The translations under genes were made by a program, and so were the position numbers. From Metabacillus indicus LMG 22858 (GTDB lineage Bacteria; Bacillota; Bacilli; Bacillales; Bacillaceae): DNA of 64,000 bases. Below the pieces are notes generated by a model. That model was given only the letters and a program-made list of their open reading frames with translations. It had not been told where the DNA came from and made no database searches. The DNA is taken from the NCBI RefSeq assembly GCF_000708755.2, contig NZ_JGVU02000007.1, positions 186,001 through 250,000 on the forward strand, given 5' to 3'. This document shows positions 7,407 to 16,323 of the stretch, piece by piece; position 1 is the first letter of the stretch, and each line of letters starts with the position of its first letter.

Positions 7407-8654
7407 TTACTGCTGCTGAATAAAGCCATCCGCAATCCGGACTGCTTTTTCATACTGTTCTGTTTCTGTGTAATGGGTATAAAGTTGTTTTCCGAATTTA
7501 TCAATCATTGTTTTTTGATTGTTCGTTTGAAAAAAAGGCAGACCGCTCTCTTCAATATATAAATAATACTCCTTAAAGGCATTCTTTATCTTGTAGCAAA
7601 GGAGGGTAAAGAGAATTTTATACAGCGTGCTGTTCATTTTCTTCGCTGAGTCAAGCCCGTCTTCAGCCATTTTAAGCAAAGATTTTTGAGGAATGAGCTT
7701 GCCCTCCATACAGTTGTCTGCATAATTGTAGAGCCGGTTCAGATAAATAACCTTGTTTTTATCCGCCATTTTAAGAGCCCTTTTGTAAAATGGATGCGCA
7801 GAAGCATATTCTTTTCTTTTAAAGCATTCAAGTCCGGCATTGTGGAGCAGCATCGCTTTGATTTCATCAGCTGAAATCGCATCGCAATCCTCAATCAATT
7901 GATGATAACGCGCTATTTTAAGGTCTAATTCAGCTTTGGTCGCACTTTCTTTTTGCAATAGCATAACAGCTTCAGATTGAATCGCACGGAAAAAATTATT
8001 TGTTTCTTTAAAAAAATGCAGGGCTTTTTCAGCATGCAGGTAGGCCATCGTTTTAGATTCAACCCAGTGATACGCGACAGCCAAATGATAATGGTATTCT
8101 CTGTTCGGGTAGTCATCCGGCTGAATGCCTTTCATCGCTTCGATTGCTTTATTCCGGTTTTCACTGCTAAAATTGTTGTACTTTTCCAGATAGCACAATC
8201 CGATCACGTGCTGAAGAAGATTTCTCTCGTAGGGTGAAGACTGGGGATTTTCCTTTTGAATATTCTGAACGATTGTAAATGCTTTTTCCCCTTCTTTGTT
8301 CAAAATGTAATATCTTGCAAGCAGCAATTGATAGAAGACGCCATGATTTGAGGAGCTGATAAAGGGCAGCCGTTCGAGTTCTGTTTTGATTTTGTCCGCT
8401 TCTTTCTTTCTCAGCATGATGATGGAAGCATGCCATTGGTGGAGCTTTTTCTCTATGTTTTGGAGGTTTTCGATTTCTTTTTTAATATCAATATGTAAGC
8501 GGGCAGAAAATAAATCAATGATTTCCTCTGAATATTGGGTATGCCCCCTCTCGATTTTACTTACGTGTGTAGCAGTGCAGATATCTTTACCTAATTGTTC
8601 TTGTGTGAGTCCTGCTCTTTTTCGGTAAAATTTGATAATTTCTCCTTCCAGCAT
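7407..8654 (-). CDS. RNPP-family transcriptional regulator, NprR/PlcR-like
   Basis: This 415-residue protein has an N-terminal XRE helix-turn-helix at about residues 5-60 (KRAGLTQEQLGKDICTATHVSKIERG). The rest is helical with TPR-like repeats (LHNAGLECFKRKEYASAHPFYKRAL), the layout of RNPP quorum-sensing regulators that bind secreted peptides. ATG 8654 is preferred to ATG 8660 because GGGAGAG is 6 nt upstream of the former. The gene follows a neutral protease gene on the same strand, recalling the NprR-nprA pair. In the reference arrangement a small signalling-peptide gene sits just after nprR; here the stop is followed directly by a terminator and I find no such ORF. Control of the protease is therefore inferred from position only. 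Confidence 0.75.
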   Translation of the reverse strand: MLEGEIIKFYRKRAGLTQEQLGKDICTATHVSKIERGHTQYSEEIIDLFSARLHIDIKKEIENLQNIEKKLHQWHASIIMLRKKEADKIKTELERLPFISSSNHGVFYQLLLARYYILNKEGEKAFTIVQNIQKENPQSSPYERNLLQHVIGLCYLEKYNNFSSENRNKAIEAMKGIQPDDYPNREYHYHLAVAYHWVESKTMAYLHAEKALHFFKETNNFFRAIQSEAVMLLQKESATKAELDLKIARYHQLIEDCDAISADEIKAMLLHNAGLECFKRKEYASAHPFYKRALKMADKNKVIYLNRLYNYADNCMEGKLIPQKSLLKMAEDGLDSAKKMNSTLYKILFTLLCYKIKNAFKEYYLYIEESGLPFFQTNNQKTMIDKFGKQLYTHYTETEQYEKAVRIADGFIQQQ

Positions 8655-8810
8655 GAACATCTCTCCCTATCCCCGTCTGTAAAAAATATCTATATAAATG
8701 TAACAATTTTACGACGTTTTTCACACTTGAGGGATGAGGATTTAGACACATCTTTGAAAACTTCTGAACATGACCATCACACTAACGAATTTCCATAATT
8801 TACACAAATA

Positions 8811-8838
8811 AAAACCATAGACAGAAGTCCATGGTTTT
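8811..8838 (-). terminator. Terminator of the bacillolysin gene
   Basis: A stem of AAAACCAT pairs with ATGGTTTT around a partly paired loop, 10 bp past the protease stop codon. T runs on both flanks could serve both strands. Confidence 0.75.
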
Positions 8839-8847
8839 TTCAAAAAA

Positions 8848-10560
8848 TTATTCAGCTGGAACTCCAACAGAATCATATGCTGCTATGACAGCTTTTGTTT
8901 CAGCAGATGGCTGGCCATTGCGGTCTGGATAAAGATCTCTTGCTGACTGAATTGCAGCCTGGCGCATTTCTTTGAAGCCTGATGATGGAGTGAGATATTT
9001 CGTTAAAGCACGGTAGTAGATTTTTTCTGTTTTTTGGCGAGTGATGCCTGTTACAGTAATTCCATAGTGCTCGCCGCCTTCAGAGATCAGGTAGGCTGCT
9101 TTGTTATTGATGCTGCTGTTAATATGGACTCCGCCTTTATCTAAAGTGCCTAAGTAGCGGTCATTGTAATGATCAGGATAATGGCCTGAAGGCAGATAGG
9201 CTGTGCTCAGCTTTGTTTTCGTCGGATCGCTTAGTGAGCGCAGGCCACCGTCTCCAGGTATATTGGGTGTGAAGATGTCCTCACCCATCTCCCATTCAGG
9301 TGCGCTTGCGGAACCACTTGCATGCATCTCTGCCAATGCCCCGAAAATATCTGCAATAGATTCATTGATGGCTCCGGATTCATCCTGATACGTCATGTTT
9401 GCTGTTTTAGATATCACACCATGTGTCATTTCATGCCCTGCCACATCAAGTCCTCCTGCAAGCGAGCTGAACTGAACGCCGTCACCGTCTCCGTACAGCA
9501 TTTGCTTTCCGTTCCAAGCAGCATTGTTCCATTTCTCCCCAATATGAACAGTGCTGACAAGCTTCATGCCATTGCCATCCAAGCTGTTGCGCTTATGCAT
9601 GGTTTGATAGTAATTATTTACTTTAATCGAGTTGACATGTGCAGATACAGCGGCTGGATCTGCAAAGAAGCTGGTCTTTGTTGTGACCTCTTGGCCTGTA
9701 TATCCAAAAAGAGCAGAGAGTAGTAGAAACGGAGTTTCCCCCAATCTCTTCGCGCTGAAAGTGTGAACGTCAACCACATTCCCTCCAGAAGCAATAGCCC
9801 CGTACAAGTAGCTTGTACCACTTGCCATATCCTTCACAGCAGGGAATGAATGCATCGTACCAGTAACATCCAGGCCTCTTGAATTCACCGGAGAAACAGA
9901 CGGCAGATCCGCTTCATGAACAGCATTAAAACTCTCCACTACATCTCCTGTTAAAGCATCGACGAAGTAATGGAAATAACCAGGAGCAGGAATGGAAGTA
10001 GAAGCTTTGACCAAGTAAGTTAAGTAGTATTTTCCTTCTTGCTTGTAGATCGTTAATTCAGAATCAATGCCGTCATAACCCTTAACTTCCCCTATTTCCG
10101 ATTCCACGCCTTCTTTTGCAATCTCCACTGCTTCCTCTTTTGATAAGACAGGCTCAGTCGGAATGATTGCACGGGCTAATTTTTGCGTAACATCTCCAAA
10201 CGAAGCAAACACGTTGTTTTCTGCATCAAGGGCAACACTTTGGCCAGATCCATAGATAGGAATGCCATTGTATTGCTCAACCGTACGCACGTGATATGTA
10301 TTTGTCGCCGGATCTGCCTGTTCGCTGATAATCTTGAATTGCTCGCCGGTTGTCGCTGCTGAACGAGCCCCGGAATCCGCTACTTTAGACTGAAGAAATG
10401 CTTTGACAACCGCATGTTTACTTAACCCTTCTGCTTCAAACAGAACCGTTGTTTCAGCGGCGTGTGCATTTGCTGTCGGCAGTGCGATCCCGCCCAGCAC
10501 AACGGATAAAGCTAATACTGCTGGTATCACGGCTTTTTTCCCTTTGTTTTTCCTTTTCAA
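8848..10560 (-). CDS. Bacillolysin, secreted M4 neutral metalloprotease
   Basis: This is an extracellular zinc protease of the thermolysin family. TTG 10560 lies 8 nt after AAGGGG; a GTG three codons earlier overlaps that site. The order is signal peptide (to about HAHA, residue 35), FTP and PepSY-type propeptide domains to about residue 220, then the catalytic domain. The zinc ligands are His376 and His380 in HEMTH, with Glu377 catalytic, and Glu400 in NESIADIFG. GGVHINSSINNKAAYL is the usual substrate-binding segment. At 570 residues it is close to B. subtilis NprB/NprE-type preproproteins. A regulator of the NprR type is next downstream, making density-dependent expression plausible. Confidence 0.93.
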   Translation of the reverse strand: MKRKNKGKKAVIPAVLALSVVLGGIALPTANAHAAETTVLFEAEGLSKHAVVKAFLQSKVADSGARSAATTGEQFKIISEQADPATNTYHVRTVEQYNGIPIYGSGQSVALDAENNVFASFGDVTQKLARAIIPTEPVLSKEEAVEIAKEGVESEIGEVKGYDGIDSELTIYKQEGKYYLTYLVKASTSIPAPGYFHYFVDALTGDVVESFNAVHEADLPSVSPVNSRGLDVTGTMHSFPAVKDMASGTSYLYGAIASGGNVVDVHTFSAKRLGETPFLLLSALFGYTGQEVTTKTSFFADPAAVSAHVNSIKVNNYYQTMHKRNSLDGNGMKLVSTVHIGEKWNNAAWNGKQMLYGDGDGVQFSSLAGGLDVAGHEMTHGVISKTANMTYQDESGAINESIADIFGALAEMHASGSASAPEWEMGEDIFTPNIPGDGGLRSLSDPTKTKLSTAYLPSGHYPDHYNDRYLGTLDKGGVHINSSINNKAAYLISEGGEHYGITVTGITRQKTEKIYYRALTKYLTPSSGFKEMRQAAIQSARDLYPDRNGQPSAETKAVIAAYDSVGVPAE

Positions 10561-10794
10561 ATCCTTCACCCCTTATTCGAATTGAGCTGCTGTAACAATT
10601 TGAATTATTGGGAATATTCTCATTTAAGTCAATTGGGTTATTTTTTTGCCTTGTTTTTGCGCTATTTCCCAAGAAATGATGAAAAACGACAAAATCCTAT
10701 GTTCTTTTCCTGTAAAAATAACCCCATAACAATTTTCGGATCATTCAGTAATAATTAAGGCAGATGCAAAACGCTTGTCCTGGAGGTTTCGGAA

Positions 10795-11367
10795 ATGAAA
10801 GGAATACTGCCCAAACTACTATCGCTGCCATGCATGTGCTGTATCGGATTTTATGCTGGCACACAGCTCATTGGCGAAACAGAAGCTGCTTTCACCAGCC
10901 AGACTGCACCAGCTCCGCTAACCATTTCGGCAGCCGTCATTTTTCCTGAGGGTGTTCAGCTAATGGAAACACAAGCCCGGCAAATCGGAGAGAAGATGAT
11001 TCAATCATACAATCGCGTCCCTAAACAGTCAGAAGGCGGCACTCTCGAAGAATTACATGGAACGCTTACCGAGCTTGAAGCCATTGAAAAAGAACTGGGT
11101 GCCGGACAGGAAGAACTGGACAACCTCTATATAGAATTGCTCTCCTATCAGCAGCAGTCCGCTTCAGAAAACGGCAAACCGATTGACTACGCGGCAAAAG
11201 GGGTGAAAGCCGTCGGCAAAATTATAAAAGAAACAGAAAAGTTCATTGATTATCAGCGGATAAAAGATTTTCAAACTTCTCTTGTTAAACAGATAAAAGA
11301 GATGGAAAATCAGCCATTCGTCCAAAAGGAGGCAGCTGAAAGTGATAACGAAACTAGTGAAAAATAG
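10795..11367 (+). CDS. Exported protein of the sipW-tasA operon (DUF4047-like)
   Basis: This 190-residue protein starts at ATG 10795 after GGAGG. It has a short N-terminal hydrophobic segment (LLSLPCMCCIGFYAGTQLIGETEAAFTSQ) resembling the SipW-type signal region of TasA relatives (xAxFxD/SQT), then an amphipathic helical body rich in E, Q and K. It overlaps the sipW start by 26 bp, so co-expression is nearly certain. By position it replaces tapA, which I do not see, and in appearance it resembles the DUF4047 proteins I remember from biofilm-matrix loci of other bacilli. A role in anchoring or assembling the fibre protein is inferred. Sequence similarity to TapA itself is not evident. Confidence 0.6.
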   Translation: MKGILPKLLSLPCMCCIGFYAGTQLIGETEAAFTSQTAPAPLTISAAVIFPEGVQLMETQARQIGEKMIQSYNRVPKQSEGGTLEELHGTLTELEAIEKELGAGQEELDNLYIELLSYQQQSASENGKPIDYAAKGVKAVGKIIKETEKFIDYQRIKDFQTSLVKQIKEMENQPFVQKEAAESDNETSEK

Positions 11368-11881
11368 TTTGAGCGGGTTATTCATCCTGATCATCTGCTC
11401 TTTGGCGTTCATCGTTCTTTCTTCCCGCTTGACCGGCGGAGAGCCCGCAGTTATGGGCAATCAATTGAAAGCTGTCTTATCAGGATCGATGGAGCCTGTG
11501 TTCCAAACAGGGTCTGTCATCTCCATTAAACTTGGAAAAGATCCTTTTACTTATAAAAAAGGCGATATTATTACCTTTCGAATGGGCGAGAAGCTGATTA
11601 CACACAGAGTCATCGACGTTATGGATCAATATGGACAAGCTGCGTATCAAACAAAGGGTGATAATAATAACGGCCCTGATATGTGGACTGTGCAGCCTGG
11701 ACAAATCATTGGAGAATACAGCAGATTTACAATTCCTTATGCAGGATACGCCATGAATTTTGCAAACACAAAAGCGGGATCAGCTCTTCTATTAATCGTT
11801 CCTGGCGCCCTGCTGTTACTCTCTGCCATGCGCACGATTTACACTGCTGTAAAGGAAATGGAACTGACAAAAGCCGGTTAG
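11342..11881 (+). CDS. sipW: ER-type signal peptidase I SipW
   Basis: This 179-residue membrane protease removes signal peptides from matrix-fibre proteins. GTG 11342 follows GGAGG at 11326-11331. Residues 10-30 form an N-terminal membrane anchor; VLSGSMEP holds the nucleophile Ser49; LITHRVIDV holds His88, which replaces the lysine of bacterial-type signal peptidases and marks the ER-type (SipW) branch. GDNNNGPD corresponds to the conserved Asp region. A second hydrophobic stretch lies near the C-terminus (LLLIVPGALLLLSAM). Genes on either side encode its likely substrates. A second, bacterial-type signal peptidase occurs at 23354-23896. Confidence 0.93.
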   Translation: MITKLVKNSLSGLFILIICSLAFIVLSSRLTGGEPAVMGNQLKAVLSGSMEPVFQTGSVISIKLGKDPFTYKKGDIITFRMGEKLITHRVIDVMDQYGQAAYQTKGDNNNGPDMWTVQPGQIIGEYSRFTIPYAGYAMNFANTKAGSALLLIVPGALLLLSAMRTIYTAVKEMELTKAG

Positions 11882-11953
11882 ATCTCCTATGTATCACAAT
11901 ACATATGAGTTTAATAAATTTTGCTTACATAACAATTTAAAGGGGATGAAGAA

Positions 11954-12568
11954 ATGAGTTTTGTTAAGAAGATAAGCAGCGGGGTTATGACGGCAGCACT
12001 TGGACTATCTTTAGTCAGCGGAGGAACCTTTGCGTACTTCAGTGACACAGTAGAAACGAAAAATACTTTTGCTGCAGGAACATTGGATCTTGGGGTTAAC
12101 CCGAACCTTGTCGTCAACGTAAACAATATTAAACCAGGAGATGAAGTGTACCGTGAGTTCACTCTTGAAAACAACGGGACATTAGACATCCATAAAGTCC
12201 TATTAAATACTCAGTATGCTGTAGAAGACTGGAAAGGCGACAACACAGATGATCTCGCCAAACACATTAAAGTTACGATTATGTACAACACGAGCAGCGC
12301 AACAAATGCAGTCGTGGAAACAACTCTTGCCGATCTTAAAAACCAGACACCAGACTTAACTCAAATTGATTCGTTCGTCGGAAGCACAACAAAACCTGAC
12401 GGCATACCTGCTGGCGGCAAAGAAAAAATCTTCGTTCTGTTTGAGTTTGTAGACAACGGACAGGATCAAAATCAATTCCAGGGCGACAAGCTTCAAGTTA
12501 ACTGGAACTTCAATGCACAGCAAGGCGCAGGAACTTATTATGATGATACAGATGAGAGCAATAACTAA
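11954..12568 (+). CDS. TasA/CalY-family biofilm matrix fibre protein
   Basis: This 204-residue secreted protein of the TasA/camelysin (M73) family builds extracellular fibres. The ribosome site AGGGG precedes ATG 11954. The N-terminus (VKKISSGVMTAALGLSLVSG, then GTFAYFSDTVETKNTFAAGTLDLG) is the hallmark SipW-processed signal region: AYFSD lies at the cleavage site and the mature chain starts near NTFAAGTLDL. The body has DEVYREFTLENNGTLDI, typical of the jellyroll. Length is nearer CalY (about 200) than B. subtilis TasA (about 260). It is the last gene of the operon, with a strong terminator behind it. sinR/sinI are not in the window. Confidence 0.9.
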   Translation: MSFVKKISSGVMTAALGLSLVSGGTFAYFSDTVETKNTFAAGTLDLGVNPNLVVNVNNIKPGDEVYREFTLENNGTLDIHKVLLNTQYAVEDWKGDNTDDLAKHIKVTIMYNTSSATNAVVETTLADLKNQTPDLTQIDSFVGSTTKPDGIPAGGKEKIFVLFEFVDNGQDQNQFQGDKLQVNWNFNAQQGAGTYYDDTDESNN

Positions 12569-12609
12569 TTAAAGGTAAAAACCTTAGAGGTAAATTCAAA
12601 GCGAAAATG

Positions 12610-12644
12610 AAAAAGGATACCAAATTGCATATGGTATCCTTTTT
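12610..12644 (+). terminator. Terminator of the tasA-type operon
   Basis: A 13-bp perfect stem (AAAAAGGATACCA with its complement) and 9-nt loop end in TTTTT, 42 bp after the stop codon. Confidence 0.9.
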
Positions 12645-12741
12645 GTTATTCTAACATTTTTTAAGTTACTCAAAGCTCGCAGGTGATCATAACGGTTATA
12701 TAAATGCTCAAAAACCTGGAAGAGACCGGTTAGCGGCAAGT

Positions 12742-12772
12742 AAAAACGCCCAATTATAAATCGGGCGTTTTT
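12742..12772 (-). terminator. Terminator of proCBA
   Basis: A 10-bp stem (AAAAACGCCC/GGGCGTTTTT) with an 11-nt loop lies 16 bp beyond the proA stop codon. Confidence 0.85.
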
Positions 12773-12787
12773 AGTGCTATTCGATAT

Positions 12788-14053
12788 TTACCTTACTTGT
12801 CCATTTCCCGTCATCATATATTTTATCGTTGTCAGCGCCGGCAATCCCATCGGTCCGCGTGCATGGAGCTTTTGGGTGGAGATGCCGATTTCTGCGCCGA
12901 ATCCAAGCGCGCTGCCATCTGTAAACCTTGTTGAAGCATTATGATAAAGGGCTGCTGCATCGACTAAGTGCATGAAGCGCTTAGCGGTTTCCGCGTTTTC
13001 TGTGATGATTGCTTCTGAATGCTTTGTTCCGTATTGATCAATGTGATCAATGGCTTCTTCCAAATTACCGACCGTTTTCACAGCAAGATCAAGGCTCAAG
13101 TATTCGTTTGCCCAGTCTTCTTCACCGGCTGGAACAACATTCGGAAGAGCATCTGCAGCCATTTTATCTCCGTGAAGAGTGATACCGTGATCCTTTATAG
13201 CTTTTGCAAGCTGGTCACTGTTTTCTTTCAGCCAGTCTTTATGAACAATAAGGGTTTCGGCTGCATTGCATACTGCAGGGCGGTCTGTTTTTGCATTGAT
13301 GATAATGTTCAGCGCTTTTTCCACATCTGCCTTGCGGTCTACATAAATGTGGCAGTTTCCAACTCCTGTTTCAAGCACCGGCACAGTTGCATTTTCAACC
13401 ACTGCATTGATTAAAGAAGCACCGCCCCTCGGAATCAGCACGTCGATGTGTTCTTTCATGGTAAAGAGCTGCTGGGTTGCAGCGCGGTCTGTCGACGCAA
13501 TAAACTGAACGGCTTCTTTAGGGATTTTTGTTTTTTCAAGTGCACGGTGCATGACTTCTACAATCTTTCTATTAGAAGAAAGAGCGGAAGAACCGCCTTT
13601 AAGCACAATCGCGTTGCCCGATTTCAGCGCAAGCCCCGCAGCATCTGCCGTCACATTTGGACGCGCTTCGTAAATCATGCCGATGACACCAAGCGGCACA
13701 CGGACTTCCTGCACGTTCAGCCCGTTTTCAAGCGTCCATTCAGATAAGACATCTCCTGTTGGATCGGGAAGGTCTGCAACCTGGCGCAGCCCCTCTGCAA
13801 AGTCCCCGATGCGCTCCTGTGTAAGCGCAAGGCGATCCATATATGCTTTGTCGTATCCTTTTTCTTTTCCTTTTGAGAGGTCTTCTTCATTTGCTTTTAA
13901 AATTTCTTCATAAGAACGCTCAAGCTCGTTTGCCGTGATTCTAAGGGCCTCGTTCTTTTCTTCCGTTGTTAACATGCTTAATGTTTTCGCTGCTTTTTTC
14001 GCTGTGATTGCCTGTTCTTCCACCGTCATCGGTTTAAGAGCTGCAATACTCAT
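12788..14053 (-). CDS. proA: Gamma-glutamyl phosphate reductase ProA
   Basis: Second enzyme of proline synthesis: NADPH reduction of glutamyl-5-phosphate to glutamate semialdehyde. The 421-residue protein has the aldehyde-dehydrogenase-like fold, with VPLGVIGMIYEARPNVT (NADP-binding side) and the catalytic cysteine in AVCNAAETL. ATG 14053 follows AGGAGG by 7 nt; an in-frame TTG just before it is too close. It lies 19 bp after proB and is the last gene of proC-proB-proA, so all three proline-synthesis enzymes are on one transcript. No T-box or attenuator is visible upstream of the operon. Confidence 0.96.
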   Translation of the reverse strand: MSIAALKPMTVEEQAITAKKAAKTLSMLTTEEKNEALRITANELERSYEEILKANEEDLSKGKEKGYDKAYMDRLALTQERIGDFAEGLRQVADLPDPTGDVLSEWTLENGLNVQEVRVPLGVIGMIYEARPNVTADAAGLALKSGNAIVLKGGSSALSSNRKIVEVMHRALEKTKIPKEAVQFIASTDRAATQQLFTMKEHIDVLIPRGGASLINAVVENATVPVLETGVGNCHIYVDRKADVEKALNIIINAKTDRPAVCNAAETLIVHKDWLKENSDQLAKAIKDHGITLHGDKMAADALPNVVPAGEEDWANEYLSLDLAVKTVGNLEEAIDHIDQYGTKHSEAIITENAETAKRFMHLVDAAALYHNASTRFTDGSALGFGAEIGISTQKLHARGPMGLPALTTIKYMMTGNGQVR

Positions 14054-14072
14054 CAAAACGCCTCCTGTTTAA

Positions 14073-15194
14073 TTAGCTCGGCACCTTCATCGAGAAATCC
14101 AGAGAGCAGACAAACGTCTCTTGATCAATCGCTGCTGCCGATTCATTGTTTTTCTTCACATCTTTAAGCTGTTCTGAAGAAAAATTGATGCGGCCAAGGC
14201 CGAATTCTTCTTCGTCTTCATCTAAAATCGTGACAACTGCCCCGCCGTTAAAGCGTCCTATCACTTCCTGAATATCAAGCGCGTCAATATTTCTCCGTTT
14301 ATCTATAATCGCTGCTTTTGCATCATTCGAGATCATGACTTTGCCTTCAGGACCTGAGTGAAATGCAATCCATTGTTTCTTGCGGTCAAGGTTAAAGGCA
14401 TTGGCTTTCGGTTCAAAATACGTCCCTTTCGCCTTTCCGTTTACAGCATCCATTAAAATATCTCTTGTGCTGGATTTACCAAGGAATGACTGAATGCCTG
14501 AAGCCATGGCAATCTTAAATGCGGCAATTTTGGATTTCATGCCGCCCGTACCGACCGCACTTCCCGAACCGCCGGCTGCTGCTTCAATTTCCGGTGTGAT
14601 AGCATCCACTTTTTCAAGCAGATTGGCGTTTGGATTGCTGTTCGGATTATCATCATAGAGTCCGTCGATGTCGGATAAAATAATCAGCAGATCAGCTCCG
14701 ATCAGAGCGGCAACTTTAGCTGAAAGGGTATCATTGTCTCCGAATTTCAGACGGTCGACTGTAATCGTGTCATTTTCATTTACGATTGGGATGATTCCGC
14801 GCTGAAGCAGAACCTCCATCGTATTCTTCATATTTCCGTAGCGTGTTTCATCTGAAAAGTCGCCTCTTGTGATTAAGAGCTGGGAAGCGACATATCCGTG
14901 AGATAAAAAGAGCTCTGAATAAGATTCCATCAGCAGGCCCTGCCCGATAGATGCAGCTGCCTGTTTTTCCGGAAGATCTGATGGGCGGTTAATGCAGCCA
15001 AGCTTTCTGTAGCCTGCTGCAACAGCGCCTGACGACACAACGACGGTTTCATAGCCAGCATCTTTCAGCTCAACAATCTGGTCTGCCAGCTTTTCAAGCT
15101 TTCTGCGGCTGACTTCGCCGTGCATGCTTGTCAGTGAACTGCTTCCAATCTTAATAACAACTCTTTTTATCTGTTTCTCTTCTTCGTTTACCAT
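14073..15194 (-). CDS. proB: Glutamate 5-kinase ProB
   Basis: First step of proline synthesis: phosphorylation of the glutamate gamma-carboxylate. The 373-residue protein has an amino-acid kinase domain (VVIKIGSSSLTS near the N-terminus; SSGAVAAGYRKLG; GTGGMKSKI) followed by a C-terminal PUA domain from about residue 280 (GKVMISNDAKAAIIDKRRNI). ATG 15194 follows AGGAGGG. Presence of the PUA domain is normal for the biosynthetic enzyme, which proline inhibits. It lies between proC (29 bp) and proA (19 bp) in one operon. Confidence 0.96.
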   Translation of the reverse strand: MVNEEEKQIKRVVIKIGSSSLTSMHGEVSRRKLEKLADQIVELKDAGYETVVVSSGAVAAGYRKLGCINRPSDLPEKQAAASIGQGLLMESYSELFLSHGYVASQLLITRGDFSDETRYGNMKNTMEVLLQRGIIPIVNENDTITVDRLKFGDNDTLSAKVAALIGADLLIILSDIDGLYDDNPNSNPNANLLEKVDAITPEIEAAAGGSGSAVGTGGMKSKIAAFKIAMASGIQSFLGKSSTRDILMDAVNGKAKGTYFEPKANAFNLDRKKQWIAFHSGPEGKVMISNDAKAAIIDKRRNIDALDIQEVIGRFNGGAVVTILDEDEEEFGLGRINFSSEQLKDVKKNNESAAAIDQETFVCSLDFSMKVPS

Positions 15195-15223
15195 CTTATC
15201 CCTCCTGATTTTTTTAAGACGGG

Positions 15224-16066
15224 CTAAGACGTCACCAACGCTCCGGCCATTTCTTCGTTCAGCTCCTTCGAACGTTTTGCAGCATGATAGACTGCTTCGG
15301 AAATGGCTTTTCCTCCATTGTTTTTGCGCAATGCTTCAAGCCCTGATGCCGTCGTTCCATTTGGAGACGTTACTTTTTCTCTCAAGCTTGACGGTGCTTC
15401 ATCATTTGAAAGAATCATTTTGGCTGCACCGAGAATTGTCTGGGCAACAATTTCGCGCACCATGTTTTCGTCCATGCCCTTCTCGACGCCTGCCTTCTCC
15501 ATGTGCTCCATTAAATAGTAGAAATAGGCGGGTCCGCTTCCTGCAAGACCTGTGAAAATATCCATCTGGCTTTCTTCAATTAAAAATACTTTTCCCATGC
15601 AGCTCAGCAGTTCTTTTACATGCAGAACGCTGTCCATGTCTGTATGCCTGCCCGGACTTAAAGCCGTCGCAGATTCCTGGATCATGCTCGATGTATTAGG
15701 CATGACGCGAATCGTCTGCTGTCCGTCCTTCAGGTGATCTTCCATGAATTCAGTCGAAATTCCCGCTAAAACAGAGATCACAACTTGATCCGGCCTTATT
15801 TTGTCTTTCAATTCACCTAGAGCATCTGCTGCACCCTGTGGTTTCATCGCGAGAATAAATAAATCAATTTCGCCATATGGCAGTGCTTCTTTATTCAGCG
15901 TCTGAATACCATACGTTGCGTTAAGCTCCTGAAGCCTCATTTGATTGCTTCTGTTTGTCACATACAGCTGATCAGCAGGAATAATTTCTTTCTGTACTAT
16001 TCCAGCGATCATCGATTCTGCCATCGATCCCGCACCTAAAAACGCTACTCTTTTTTCTCTAAGCAT
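15224..16066 (-). CDS. proC: Pyrroline-5-carboxylate reductase ProC
   Basis: Last step of proline synthesis: reduction of 1-pyrroline-5-carboxylate with NAD(P)H. ATG 16066 is chosen because AGAGGGGG lies 6 nt upstream; the longer frame to 16111 would add 15 residues before the Rossmann motif. The 280-residue protein has FLGAGSMAESM (nucleotide binding), AMKPQ, the VRVMPNTS motif and the C-terminal VTSPNGTTASGLEAL block that forms the substrate pocket. It is the first gene of the operon, so the promoter lies in 16067-16286, where I can name no convincing boxes. Confidence 0.95.
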   Translation of the reverse strand: MLREKRVAFLGAGSMAESMIAGIVQKEIIPADQLYVTNRSNQMRLQELNATYGIQTLNKEALPYGEIDLFILAMKPQGAADALGELKDKIRPDQVVISVLAGISTEFMEDHLKDGQQTIRVMPNTSSMIQESATALSPGRHTDMDSVLHVKELLSCMGKVFLIEESQMDIFTGLAGSGPAYFYYLMEHMEKAGVEKGMDENMVREIVAQTILGAAKMILSNDEAPSSLREKVTSPNGTTASGLEALRKNNGGKAISEAVYHAAKRSKELNEEMAGALVTS

Positions 16067-16286
16067 AATGTGCCCCCTCTGTGTTCGCTGTGTTTCCGTT
16101 CGTTTTTTCAACGGTTACTATCGTAACATGCTGAGAAGCAGATTCAAGGGATAACAAGACATTCGTGAGGATACGGCCGAGATAGTGAAAGGAAGCGCTA
16201 TCATTATGCGGTTTGCCTTCAGCAAATCCGTTTAATCATGATTAATTCGGTTTTAAGCGGAAATATGGCGATATTTGCAGATGCGA

Positions 16287-16316
16287 AAAAACTGCCGGCA
16301 ATGTGATTGCCCGCAG
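16287..16316 (-). terminator. Terminator of natAB
   Basis: A hairpin with arms CTGCGGGCAAT and ATTGCCGGCAG, broken by one G-G mismatch, is followed by TTTTTTC on the minus strand, 8 bp past natB. Confidence 0.8.
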
Positions 16317-16323
16317 CTTTATC

